Both the position numbers and the translations under genes were made by a program. 64,000 nucleotides of DNA from CAVYXZ01 sp963772595 (GTDB taxonomy: Bacteria > Chloroflexota > Anaerolineae > Aggregatilineales > Phototrophicaceae): contig CAVYXZ010000016.1 of assembly GCA_963772595.1 (NCBI GenBank), positions 682,001-746,000 on the forward strand. Reading direction: 5' to 3'. Below are positions 24,300 through 32,994 of this stretch, one piece after another. The notes below the pieces were generated by a model, which did no database searches, was not told the DNA's origin, and worked only from the letters and a program-made list of their open reading frames with translations. Position 1 is the first letter of the stretch; each line of letters opens with the position of its first letter.

Positions 24300-26621
24300 T
24301 TAAGCCTGCTGGTAGATTAGCGCCGACGAGATCAGCGTGCCGCCCGCAAAACGGATAATCCGGCTCACGGCGAGATCGAGGGCATCCTGCACATCTTCGA
24401 CCGGCGTGACCTCGCAGCCATCGACCAGCAGCAGCACCCGACGGGTCCCCGCGCCAATCTTGCTGAACTCGGCGTCACGGTGATTGAAATCCCAGCAGAT
24501 GACCCGTTCCTGGTCGGCGTAGATCAGTTCGCCCGATTCGATTTTCTGCGGATCGCCCCCACCAATCGGCTCGATCTGCTCGCCGCCAGCAGCAAAACGC
24601 AGGTTCAGTGGCAGACTTAGATGGTCCGCATCGTAGGCGGCCATTGGAATCTGCGTTTCCACTGAGGCCAGATTATAGGCATCCACCACATTGTTGATCT
24701 CCGGCAGACCCCTCCCGCGCACAACCCGCCGCAGCAATCCCTCGGCGCTGGGGTTGCGCTTGCTGGGGTCCACGCCGAAGGCCCGGTAGATAGCCCGGTA
24801 GGCCTGGATGCGCTCCAGTGAGCCGATGTTGACGCCTTGATAGCGCGTCATGATCTCGTCGCTGATCTTGGTCATCAGAGTCTGCTGAACGTCGTCGCTA
24901 TTGCCCACCTGCACCGCTTCAATCAGCGCCACGCCGATCCGCAGCCCAGGGAACTGCGCCATTACCTCTGGCGCGATGTGCAGCGTTTGACCGTAGTGGG
25001 CATCGTGACGCTTTTCGATTACCTGAAACGTGGCGGTACTCAGAAACTGGATATTCTGTGCCTGCTGCAAACGCCGCAGCACAAACTCCCGGTCGAGCGC
25101 CGCCAGCAGATCGCCCGCACGCGGTCCGCTGGTCCGGCCCAGTATCGTCCGGTAGATCACCTGGAAGGCCTGCCCTGGCTTCAATTCCAGCGCCATTGCC
25201 AGATCGTAAATCGCCTTGTGAATCGCTTCACCGCCGGGGGCTTCCTCTGACCGAAACCAATCGAGAAAGCGGTCAAGAAAGCGGCGCTGCACATCGCTCA
25301 AGCCGCGTGCTTCGGCGGGCAACCGGTCCTGCACCACGAAGACCGCGTTTTCTGGCGCGAACTGATCCAGCCACAGCCGGGCGTAATCAATCCGGCTCTG
25401 GACCTCGCTCACTTCTTCCGGCTGCAAGGGTGCGCCTTTATGCTGCTCGAAGTGCTTGAGCACGTTGATCCCCGGAATCTGGCAGACGGTGACGACATGC
25501 ATGAAACGGGGCCGGTACAACGGGCGCAGCGCTTCGCCGTAGGTAATCTGCGAGAGTTCGAACAGCCGCTTCTGCCATTCCTGATCCGGCTCGTTCGTTT
25601 CCATAAAATAGTGATCCGCCGCCGTGTCGAACTCATCGAAGAGGCGCGGCACCGAGTTCTGATCCAGGTTGAAGTTGATCGCCGTGCGCGGACGGGTCCG
25701 CACCAGCAGATAGCGCAGCAGTTCCGGCGGCAGCGCCTCAGCCACGGCCTTCGCGCTGAAGCCGATCCCCTTCGACGAACTCATCTTGCCGCCTTCCAGC
25801 AGCAGAAACTCGTAGGGGATATTGGTGGGGGGCGATGTCTTGAAAACCCGCCGCGCCACCGCCTCAGACACCTCGCGCGCACCCCCTTCAATCGAGTGAT
25901 CCATGCCCGCGCCCTCGACGTTGACGCCCAACACCTGCCAGCGCGCCGCCCATTCCAGCTTCCAGGGCAGCTTGCCATTGCCATCAAAGGGGCTAACCGC
26001 GCCTTCATGCCCGCAGCCCTGCGCATAGCTCATCGCATCCGGCGCACAGCGATAATGGACCTTCTCTCCATCCCAATCGTAGACCTGGGTCATGGCGATG
26101 CGCCCGCAGTGCTCGCAGATCGGGTTGAAAGGGTACCAGTCCTCGGCCCGGTCGGAATTGCTGACTTCCAGGTATATCTTGCGGACCTCAGCAGCATGAT
26201 CCAGGATCACGCGAATGGCCTCGTTCATCTGCCCCGACCGGTACAGTTCGCTCATACGGTAAGGGGTCGGGAAGATGCCGAGCTTGTGCTGCACAGCCAT
26301 GAACTCGTCATAGAAATACGAGGCGTAGCTGCGGTCGCTGCCGTCCGGCGCGGGAATTTCACACAGCGGCATCCCCAGGTATGGCTCGTAGCGTTCGCGC
26401 GAGAGGCTCGGCGGCACCGCATCCAGCGCGTCGTAATCATCGCTGCCGTAGAAGAGCCGCGCAGGCTTGCCAGCGCTCAAGGCGGCGCGGTACAGAATGT
26501 CGTGGATCACCGGCCCGCGCAGCGACCCGACGTGCGCACTGCCGGAATAAGTCTTCGAATCGTTGATGACGACCTCGTCTACCTCAAGATCCGCGATCAA
26601 CTGGTCGGCCCAGTACAGCAT
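24300..26621 (-). CDS. lysS: Class I lysyl-tRNA synthetase fused to a C-terminal B3/B4 domain
   Basis: A 773-residue protein. Residues 1 to about 570 are archaeal-type class I LysRS, which charges tRNA-Lys. HIGH-like GSAHVGSLRGPVIHDILYRA, Cys-rich ICEHCGRIAM with RCAPDAMSYAQGCGH, HSIEGGAREV and the KMSSSKG loop are present, then the helical anticodon-binding part ending GRTSGPRAGDLLAALDREFV. Class I LysRS is usually about 500-550 residues. Here about 200 more follow, matching the B3/B4 fold of PheRS-beta and stand-alone B3/4 proteins: GRGLPEINNVVDAYNLASVE, LNLRFAAGGEQIEPIGGG and GELIYADQERVICWDFNHRD. In PheRS this fold holds the editing site. ATG 26621 is preferred because GGAAGG lies 9 nt upstream. 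Confidence 0.92.
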   Translation of the reverse strand: MLYWADQLIADLEVDEVVINDSKTYSGSAHVGSLRGPVIHDILYRAALSAGKPARLFYGSDDYDALDAVPPSLSRERYEPYLGMPLCEIPAPDGSDRSYASYFYDEFMAVQHKLGIFPTPYRMSELYRSGQMNEAIRVILDHAAEVRKIYLEVSNSDRAEDWYPFNPICEHCGRIAMTQVYDWDGEKVHYRCAPDAMSYAQGCGHEGAVSPFDGNGKLPWKLEWAARWQVLGVNVEGAGMDHSIEGGAREVSEAVARRVFKTSPPTNIPYEFLLLEGGKMSSSKGIGFSAKAVAEALPPELLRYLLVRTRPRTAINFNLDQNSVPRLFDEFDTAADHYFMETNEPDQEWQKRLFELSQITYGEALRPLYRPRFMHVVTVCQIPGINVLKHFEQHKGAPLQPEEVSEVQSRIDYARLWLDQFAPENAVFVVQDRLPAEARGLSDVQRRFLDRFLDWFRSEEAPGGEAIHKAIYDLAMALELKPGQAFQVIYRTILGRTSGPRAGDLLAALDREFVLRRLQQAQNIQFLSTATFQVIEKRHDAHYGQTLHIAPEVMAQFPGLRIGVALIEAVQVGNSDDVQQTLMTKISDEIMTRYQGVNIGSLERIQAYRAIYRAFGVDPSKRNPSAEGLLRRVVRGRGLPEINNVVDAYNLASVETQIPMAAYDADHLSLPLNLRFAAGGEQIEPIGGGDPQKIESGELIYADQERVICWDFNHRDAEFSKIGAGTRRVLLLVDGCEVTPVEDVQDALDLAVSRIIRFAGGTLISSALIYQQA

Positions 26622-26709
26622 GGTCATCATCCTTCCGCAAGACGCAAAAACAGAATACACCCGTCGGTTAGACGGGCGCACTCATTATAGTGTCGATTGT
26701 GATAGAGTT

Positions 26710-27933
26710 CTAGCCGTTTTCGGAGACGACGACCCCAGCCAGCACCGGTTCGACTCGCTCCATCGCCCAGTCGATTTCCTCGCGGGTAATCGTCAACGGC
26801 GGCGCAAAGCGAATCACCTGCTGGTGAGTCTCACGGCACAGCAGCCCGGCGTCCATCAGGCGTTCGCAGTAAAGCCGTGCTCCACCCGCTTCCGCCTTGA
26901 GTTCTACGCCGATCAGCAGTCCCTTGCCGCGTATGTCTTTCACCAGCGGGCTGTTCAGCGCCGCCAGACGCCCGCGCAGATAGGCGCCCATGTCTGCTGC
27001 GCGCTCCGGGAGCGCCTCGTCTTCCAGGACTGTCAGCGCCTCAAGTGCAATCGCGCAAGCCATCGGGTTCGCACCAAAGGTGCTGCCATGTTCACCGGGC
27101 TGGAACAGGCCCAGCAGGTCCGCCTTCGTCACCACTGCCGAGACCGGATACATGCCGCCACCCAGCGCCTTGCCCAGGATGAGAATATCGGGTTCGATGT
27201 CTTCATGCTGGTAGGCAAACAGCTTGCCCGTGCGGCCCAGGCCGGTCTGAATCTCGTCCAACAGCAGCAGAACGTTGTGACGGTCGCAGATCTCGCGCAC
27301 CTGCTTGAGATAGCCATCCGGCGGGACGTTGACCCCACCCTCGCCCTGAATCGGCTCCATCAGGAAAGCCGCCGTGTGCGGTGTGATCGCTGCTTCCAGC
27401 GCTGCCGCGTCGCCAAAGGGCACAGCACAGAATCCGGGAGTCAGCGGCCCGAAATCGCGCTTGTAGTGCTCTTCAGTCGAGAAGCTGATGATCGTCGTCG
27501 TCCGCCCGTGAAAATTGCCCTGGCAAACGATGATCTCAGCCTGATCGCGCGGCACCCCCTTGACGGTATAGGCCCATTTGCGCGACAGCTTAATGGCCGT
27601 CTCGACTGCCTCTGCGCCAGAGTTCATCATCAGCGCTTTGTCCATCTCGCACATGCTGGTCAGCTTTTCCAGCAGCGGTTCCAACCGGTCGTTATGAAAG
27701 GCCCGCGAGGTCAGCGTCACGCGGTCAAGCTGGCTTTTCGCCGCCTCGATCAGACGCGGGTGCCGGTGACCGTGACTCACCGCCGAATAGGCGCTGAGCA
27801 TATCCATATAACGCTTGCCTTCTACATCTGTAACCCACACGCCCTCACCCTCAGCAATCACCACCGGCAGGGGGTTATAGTGATGTGCCCCGTAGCGTGC
27901 GGTGCGTTCGATGATCTGCTCTGTCAAGCGCAT
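26710..27933 (-). CDS. rocD: Ornithine--oxo-acid aminotransferase
   Basis: A PLP-dependent class III aminotransferase, 407 residues, converting ornithine and a 2-oxo acid to glutamate semialdehyde and an amino acid. Motifs: ERTARYGAHHYNPLPVVIAE, characteristic of RocD, then MNSGAEAVETAIKLSRKW, EPIQGEGGVNVPPDGYL, LLLLDEIQTGLGRTGKLFA (PLP Asp), LGKALGGGMYPVSAVV (Schiff-base Lys) and HGSTFGANPMACAIA. The N-terminal YNPLPVVI and lengths separate it from acetylornithine aminotransferase. ATG 27933 is chosen because AAAAGGAGAAGAG lies just before it. It is divergent from the Nudix regulator. Confidence 0.93.
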   Translation of the reverse strand: MRLTEQIIERTARYGAHHYNPLPVVIAEGEGVWVTDVEGKRYMDMLSAYSAVSHGHRHPRLIEAAKSQLDRVTLTSRAFHNDRLEPLLEKLTSMCEMDKALMMNSGAEAVETAIKLSRKWAYTVKGVPRDQAEIIVCQGNFHGRTTTIISFSTEEHYKRDFGPLTPGFCAVPFGDAAALEAAITPHTAAFLMEPIQGEGGVNVPPDGYLKQVREICDRHNVLLLLDEIQTGLGRTGKLFAYQHEDIEPDILILGKALGGGMYPVSAVVTKADLLGLFQPGEHGSTFGANPMACAIALEALTVLEDEALPERAADMGAYLRGRLAALNSPLVKDIRGKGLLIGVELKAEAGGARLYCERLMDAGLLCRETHQQVIRFAPPLTITREEIDWAMERVEPVLAGVVVSENG

Positions 27934-28046
27934 AGGTACTCTTCTCCTTTTGATACAATCTGCATGAACATAATCAGACAGATTATACAACTGAAGCACC
28001 GCAAACGGCATATGACTTTCAACCAGTCGTCACACGCTGAAGGCCA

Positions 28047-28076
28047 TTGACACAGGCGCAGCGCCAACCGTATAGT
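28047..28076 (+). promoter_or_regulatory. Promoter of the Nudix regulator gene (leaderless)
   Basis: A perfect TTGACA (28047-28052), an 18-nt spacer and TATAGT (28071-28076). The ATG at 28083 begins 6 nt after the -10 box, so the transcript would start at or next to the start codon. There is no Shine-Dalgarno sequence. Confidence 0.75.
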
Positions 28077-28082
28077 GTGGTC

Positions 28083-28774
28083 ATGATGAATGATGTTCAG
28101 TCTCCAGCGGTGGCCGCTGAGGAATGGGTTTGGAGCGTCGCGGTTGACGTGGTGATCTTCACGCTGCGCCAGCAGGATCTCCAGGTCTATCTGATCGAAC
28201 GCACCGACCCGAAGTTTCGTGGGCGCTGGTCGCTGCCCGGCGGCATCGTGCGCGCCAACGAAGCCCTGGAAGAAGCCGCCATGCGCCAGTTGCAGGAACA
28301 GACCACCGTAGAGGACATTTACCTCCAGCAGCTATTTACCTACGGCGATCCGCAGCGGGATTCGCGCCGTCGCGTCATCAGCGTGGCCTACTTTGCCCTC
28401 ATCGCCGCTGACCGCATCGCGTCTTCCGACGAAACAGCAGTTGGCACAGCGTCTATAAGCTGCCCACACTGGCCTTCGACCACGCCCGCATAGTTAAAGA
28501 TGCCCTCACCCGCCTGCGCAGCAAGATCGAATACACCGCCGCCGCCTTCGAACTTATGCCCGAAGAGTTCACCCTGCGTGAGCTTCAACTGGCTTACATG
28601 GTCATTCTGGATGACCACCGGCTGGACAAAGCCAACTTTCGCAAGAAAATCCATGATGCCCGCGTGGTCGAGCCGGTCAACCGCTACCGCAAAACCGGCG
28701 GACGCCCGGCGCGGCTCTATCGTTTTCGCAAAGATGCCCGGCTTGAATCTAAAGCGCGGCGCTTCTTCCCATAA
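28083..28774 (+). CDS. Nudix-domain transcriptional regulator, NrtR-like (one frameshift)
   Basis: About 230 residues after joining two frames near 28436. The N-terminal Nudix domain has VDVVIFTLRQQDLQVYLIER, GRWSLPGGIVRANEALEEAA and a Nudix box that reads RQLQEQ instead of the catalytic REUxEE. This fits a sensor without hydrolase activity, as in the NAD regulator NrtR. The second part (SWHSVYKLPTLAFDHARIV, then FTLRELQLAYMVILDDHRLD and RKTGGRPARLYRF) is the winged helix that binds DNA in NrtR proteins. No NAD-synthesis or ADP-ribose genes are nearby, so the ligand is unknown. The start is the leaderless ATG 28083 (or 28086). Confidence 0.8.
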
Positions 28775-28787
28775 CAGGATCGCATCT

Positions 28788-29226
28788 ATGACGACATGGC
28801 ACACCCTTGCAGCAGGCCCTGAACTGCGGCGGCTCGTCGCCGAGCGGCTCGGCTGGCACATGCGCAAGACCTGGGTCGGCACCAGCAGCGTTGAGTACGA
28901 CTACCTCGTCTACAACGAAGACGACATGCTCATGTACCAGCGCGAGATCGGCAGCGCCGCAGCCAGCGACGCGCAGCAGGCCGAAACCGATACCTGGCTG
29001 GAGGCTATGCGCGATGAGGACTGCCCTCGCTGGGATGAAGACCTGATTGACGCGCGCGACCTGGTTTATGGTCTGGATCACGCCATCGAGCAGCAGGACG
29101 GTCAGTATCATGCCTGGGTCGATGCCCCGACAGCACCAGGGGCAGGCTCCAACCGAGGCATTAGCGCTGGTACGCGCCTGGCTGACCGCCACCGAAAATC
29201 AGGACGATTTTCTCAGCCCGACCTGA
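28788..29226 (+). CDS. Small acidic protein of unknown function (one frameshift)
   Basis: Begins MTTWHTLAAGPELRRLVAER, with LGWHMRKTWVGTSSVEYDYL next and DARDLVYGLDHAIEQQDGQY later. After a shift near 29125 it ends QAPTEALALVRAWLTATENQ and DDFLSPT. About 145 residues. The pattern of a Leu-Gly-Trp segment near the N-terminus, a central acidic stretch and a C-terminal ALVRAWL helix resembles the small phage ABA-sandwich-domain proteins, but I cannot assign it with certainty. It starts 13 nt after the Nudix regulator and is probably co-transcribed with it. It converges with the CpaF-like gene. Confidence 0.6.
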
Positions 29227-29231
29227 GCGTT

Positions 29232-30548
29232 TTACTTTGCCCAGAAAGCCTCGTCCAGATTCAGGGAATGCACCGGACGCTCGCCCGTCAGGCGCAGCGC
29301 ACCGTCCACCGTCGCCATCAGCAGCACGTAATCGGGGAAATCAGACTCGCGGAACTGCCACTCTGCCACGCTGTACAGGCGAATCTGCCCGTGTACCCGC
29401 CAGACCGTCACGATAAAGGGCAGGCGCGCGTACATCGCGTGAACCATGACTTCGCTCTGGCGCATATCGGCCCGGCGGGCCAGCATACTCAGGGCACTGC
29501 GCAGGCGCTTGGCGTCAAATGGCCCCCGGAACGACCAGATCTGGCGCGGCGCAGCAGCCTGATCCAGCAGCGGCGCGATCGACTCGGCTTCGTCAGAGCG
29601 CAGCTCATCCAGCACGATACAGGCTGGGTTCCGCTCCAATGCCAGCGCCACCAGATCGCCGAAGCTCGGTCCCTCCGGCCACCCCACCACCAGACGAGCC
29701 GCCCCTTCCGGCAGACGCAGTTCCCCCGCGCGTTCCGCCGTAATCACCCCAGCCGGGTTCGGCAGAGTGGGCAGCAGCGCGCTCAAGAGCGTCGTCTTGC
29801 CCGATTCGACATCGCCCACGATGACCAGCCCATGATCGGAACGGCCCAGCGCGGTCAGCAGCGCCGCCGCATCCTCGCTCAAGAAACCCGATTCGACTAA
29901 ATCTGGCAAAGTAAGCATCTGCCGGGGATGCAGCCGGATGTCCGCGCTGTAGCCGAAGGCCATCAGCGGTGTGGTCACGGTCAGGCTCACGGGCCGGTTA
30001 TCCACCATCAGGCCCGTTTCCACAAAAGGCAGGTCCTCGTACAGGTCGGCCCCGGCATCCAGCAGGAGCCGCCGCAGAATACGCTTGAGATGCGCTTCAT
30101 CCTCAAACAGGGGACCGACGGCCTCCAGTTCACCATGTCCACGCCGCAGCGCCGCTTTGTCCTCCCCTTCCAGGGAGATCGTGGTGATGCTGTCATCCAG
30201 GAACAGCGGGTCCAGCGGACCATAGCCAAACAGATTGCTGTAAGCCTGCTGGATCAAAGCCGCCTTATCCTGCGAGTCAAGCTGCACCGATTGGACTGCC
30301 AGCACATAGTTGACCACCGGCAGCAGCAGCTTTATACGCTTTGTCGTCGTATCAGCTTCCCTTAAATCGGCGCTATCGGCGTACTCCTCGATGAACTCCT
30401 GTTCAATCGCCTCGATCAAGGCCTGCCAGGAAATCTGACGCTGCCCAAACTGGCCTTGAATAAGCTGCGGTTCGCGTCCCGCATCGGCGTCACGACGGAT
30501 TTGTTCCCAATCCAGGTCGCTGTCTTCTGGTTGATCCTGATTACTCAC
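29232..30548 (-). CDS. CpaF/TadA-like type II/IV secretion ATPase, orphan
   Basis: A 438-residue P-loop ATPase of the VirB11/PilT/CpaF group, which powers pilus or secretion systems at the inner membrane. The N-terminal domain has LFGYGPLDPLFLDDSITTIS, typical of CpaF (there usually GPLEPLLADPxVTEI). Next come DLPFVETGLMVDNRPVSLTV, Walker A GDVESGKTTLLSALLP, and Walker B with box LERNPACIVLDELRSDEA. The usual RP.EPIGEG-type arginine motifs are weak, so it may have diverged. None of the tad partners (tadB, tadC, pilin, prepilin peptidase) is in the window. Divergent from the PfkB kinase gene. Confidence 0.75.
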   Translation of the reverse strand: MSNQDQPEDSDLDWEQIRRDADAGREPQLIQGQFGQRQISWQALIEAIEQEFIEEYADSADLREADTTTKRIKLLLPVVNYVLAVQSVQLDSQDKAALIQQAYSNLFGYGPLDPLFLDDSITTISLEGEDKAALRRGHGELEAVGPLFEDEAHLKRILRRLLLDAGADLYEDLPFVETGLMVDNRPVSLTVTTPLMAFGYSADIRLHPRQMLTLPDLVESGFLSEDAAALLTALGRSDHGLVIVGDVESGKTTLLSALLPTLPNPAGVITAERAGELRLPEGAARLVVGWPEGPSFGDLVALALERNPACIVLDELRSDEAESIAPLLDQAAAPRQIWSFRGPFDAKRLRSALSMLARRADMRQSEVMVHAMYARLPFIVTVWRVHGQIRLYSVAEWQFRESDFPDYVLLMATVDGALRLTGERPVHSLNLDEAFWAK

Positions 30549-30637
30549 GCTGCTTCACTCCATTTAACGCTCATTGCCTGACAACTATGGTATACTCCTC
30601 TTCGGAATCAGCCACTATGCACCGCGCGGGAATAGAC

Positions 30638-31603
30638 ATGGACCTTATCATAACCGGCTCAATCGCCTACGACTATCTGATGCGCTTCCCTGGCCGCTTC
30701 GCCGAACATCTCATCAAAGATCAACTGCATCAGCTCAGCGTCAGCTTTCTGGTCGATGAAATGACCAAACACTGGGGCGGCAACGCCGCTAACATTGCCT
30801 ACAGCGCGGCTTTATTGGGCCTCAAGCCACACGTCATGGGCACGGTAGGCCGCGATTTCCCAGATTATCGCGCCTGGCTTGAGAGCGCGGGCGTGGATAC
30901 CAGCACCGTCCGGCAGATCGACGAAGTCTTCACAGCCTCGTTCTTCGTTAACACTGACCTGGATAATAATCAGATTGCCTCCTTCTACACCGGTGCGATG
31001 GCCTATGCCAAGGATTACAGTCTGGCGGATGTTTATGAAGGCGCGCCGGATATGGTCGTCATTTCGCCCAACGACCCGACCGCAATGGTGAATCTGGCAC
31101 GTGAGTGCCGTGAGCGCGGCATCCGCTTCCTCTATGACCCCAGCCAGCAGGTCCCCCGCCTCAGCGGCGATGATCTGCGCGAAGGGATGCAGGGCGCTTA
31201 TGCCCTGGTGGTCAATGCCTACGAATCAGAAGTCATCCAGCAGAAAACAGGCTATACGCTAGGCGATCTTCAGGACGCAGTGGAAATTCTCGTCATTACG
31301 CAGGGCGAAAATGGCGTCTACATTTATCACAACGGTGAATTCGTCACAGTCCCGGCTTTCCCGGTGGAGCACATCGCGGACCCAACCGGGGCCGGAGACG
31401 CTTTCCGGGGCGGCCTGCTGCGTGGGCTGGCTTCCGGCTGGTCGCTGCAAATGGGAGCGCTGACCGGCTCGCTGTGCGCCGCCTATGCGCTCGAACAGAC
31501 CGGCACCCAGAGCCATCACTTCACCCTGGCTGAATTCACCACGCGTTTTCGCCAGTCCGCCGACGACGAAGGTCTTCTCGACACCCTGGCCCCCGGCGGC
31601 TAA
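30638..31603 (+). CDS. PfkB-family carbohydrate/nucleoside kinase, probably adenosine kinase
   Basis: A 321-residue ribokinase-superfamily kinase: MDLIITGSIAYDYLMRFPGR, HWGGNAANIAYSAALLGL (substrate site), VGRDFPDYRAWLESAGVDTS, and catalytic DPTGAGDAFRGGLLRGL near residue 250 with the general-base Asp. Long N-terminal features resemble adenosine kinase-like PfkB proteins. The next gene is ahcY, which releases adenosine from SAH, so adenosine is the likely substrate; this is inference from context. The ATG at 30617 is an alternative start. TATACT at 30591-30596 is a probable -10 box. Confidence 0.82.
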   Translation: MDLIITGSIAYDYLMRFPGRFAEHLIKDQLHQLSVSFLVDEMTKHWGGNAANIAYSAALLGLKPHVMGTVGRDFPDYRAWLESAGVDTSTVRQIDEVFTASFFVNTDLDNNQIASFYTGAMAYAKDYSLADVYEGAPDMVVISPNDPTAMVNLARECRERGIRFLYDPSQQVPRLSGDDLREGMQGAYALVVNAYESEVIQQKTGYTLGDLQDAVEILVITQGENGVYIYHNGEFVTVPAFPVEHIADPTGAGDAFRGGLLRGLASGWSLQMGALTGSLCAAYALEQTGTQSHHFTLAEFTTRFRQSADDEGLLDTLAPGG

Positions 31604-31690
31604 TCTGCGCCTGTCCAAAACCACTGGCGACAAGCGCTCAATCGTATGCTAAAATCCCGGCATTCCCGGAATCAACCATTAGGAGTTTAT

Positions 31691-32953
31691 ATGACTGTTG
31701 AACACGATGTAAAAAGCCTGGATCTCGCGCCAGGTGGTCGCTTCCGCATTGAGTGGGCCGAGCAGGAAATGCCGGTGCTGCGCAGTATTCGTGAGCGTTT
31801 CGAGAAAGAGCAGCCGCTGGCAGGGGTACGGGTCTCGGCCTGCCTGCACGTGACCACCGAAACGGCTAATCTGGTGCATACGCTCCAGGTCGGCGGGGCA
31901 GACGTGGTCCTCTGCGCCTCGAATCCTCTCTCCACCCAGGATGATGTGGCCGCCTCGCTGGTTTCGCACTTTGAAATCCCGGTCTATGCCATCAAAGGCG
32001 AAGACAACGACGTTTATTACAGCCACATCAAAGCCGCCCTCGACCACAGCCCGAATGTCACAATGGACGACGGCGCGGACCTGGTCGGCACAATCCACAA
32101 GAGCCGCCGCGAACTGCTCGACAACATTGTCGGCGGCACGGAAGAAACCACCACTGGCGTGATCCGCCTACGGGCCATGTCGAAAGACGGCGCGCTCAAG
32201 TTCCCGGTGATCGCCGTCAACGACAGCAACACCAAGCATCTTTTCGACAATCGCTACGGCACGGGCCAGAGTACGCTCGATGGCATCATCCGCGCCACCA
32301 ACATCCTGCTGGCCGGGCGCAATTTCGTCGTGGCCGGTTACGGCTGGTGCAGCCGGGGCATCGCCACCCGCGCGCGCGGCATGGGTGCCAACGTCATCGT
32401 GACTGAGGTAGACCCCTTGCGCGCCCTCGAAGCCGTGATGGATGGCTTCCGCGTCATGCCCATGATGGAAGCCGCCGAAATCGGCGACATCTTTGTTTCG
32501 GCCACCGGCGACATCAACGTCATCGACACGCATCACTTCGAACGCATGAAAAGCGGCGCGATTGTTTGCAACAGTGGGCATTTCAACGTCGAACTGAACC
32601 TCAAAGGGCTGGCCGAGATGGCGGCGGGCGATCCGAAACGGGTGCGTCCCTTCGTCGAGGAATACCGCGTCGATGGCCGCTCGATCTACGTCCTGGGCGA
32701 AGGCCGACTGATTAACCTGGCCGCTGCCGAAGGGCACCCGGCCAGCGTGATGGACATGAGCTTCGCCAATCAGGCGCTGGCGGCTGAATACATGGTCAAG
32801 AATTCTGACTCTTTGAATGCGAGCGTCTATATCATCCCCGAAGAGATCGACAACGAAATCGCGCGCCTCAAACTGGAAGCGATGGGCGTCAACATTGATA
32901 CCCTCACCCCGGAACAGGAACATTACCTCAACCAGTGGGAAGAGGGGACTTGA
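31691..32953 (+). CDS. ahcY: Adenosylhomocysteinase
   Basis: NAD-dependent hydrolase splitting S-adenosylhomocysteine to adenosine and homocysteine, which keeps methylation going. 420 residues. Motifs: LACLHVTTETANL-type VSACLHVTTETANLVHTL, GEDNDVYYSHIKAALDH, VNDSNTKHLFDNRYGTGQST, NAD-binding VVAGYGWCSRGIATRARGMG, VCNSGHFNVELNL and NLAAAEGHPASVMDMSFANQ. It is the short form lacking the approximately 40-residue insertion and C-terminal KPDHYRY of proteobacterial and eukaryotic enzymes, like thermophile and archaeal AhcY. RBS TAGGAG precedes ATG 31691. It follows the probable adenosine kinase. Confidence 0.95.
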   Translation: MTVEHDVKSLDLAPGGRFRIEWAEQEMPVLRSIRERFEKEQPLAGVRVSACLHVTTETANLVHTLQVGGADVVLCASNPLSTQDDVAASLVSHFEIPVYAIKGEDNDVYYSHIKAALDHSPNVTMDDGADLVGTIHKSRRELLDNIVGGTEETTTGVIRLRAMSKDGALKFPVIAVNDSNTKHLFDNRYGTGQSTLDGIIRATNILLAGRNFVVAGYGWCSRGIATRARGMGANVIVTEVDPLRALEAVMDGFRVMPMMEAAEIGDIFVSATGDINVIDTHHFERMKSGAIVCNSGHFNVELNLKGLAEMAAGDPKRVRPFVEEYRVDGRSIYVLGEGRLINLAAAEGHPASVMDMSFANQALAAEYMVKNSDSLNASVYIIPEEIDNEIARLKLEAMGVNIDTLTPEQEHYLNQWEEGT

Positions 32954-32994
32954 GTCCCGGTATCCTCGCAAGCATAAGCAGTTTTGGAGGGAAG

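Noticed and set aside
25440..26690. 416-codon plus-strand open frame opposite lysS
   Set aside because: Antisense shadow of the lysyl-tRNA synthetase; no recognisable domain and no ribosome site.
26563..28050. 495-codon open frame on the plus strand opposite rocD
   Set aside because: Composition (His, Arg, Gln-rich) is that of an antisense shadow; rocD on the other strand has all aminotransferase motifs.
28500..29900. 466-codon plus-strand open frame starting inside the Nudix regulator
   Set aside because: Its middle is the small protein at 28788-29226; the rest is read antisense through the CpaF-like gene after a frameshift.
32944..32963. Small hairpin GGGAC-TTGA-GTCCC after ahcY as a terminator
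   Set aside because: The stem is short, overlaps the ahcY stop and has no T run.
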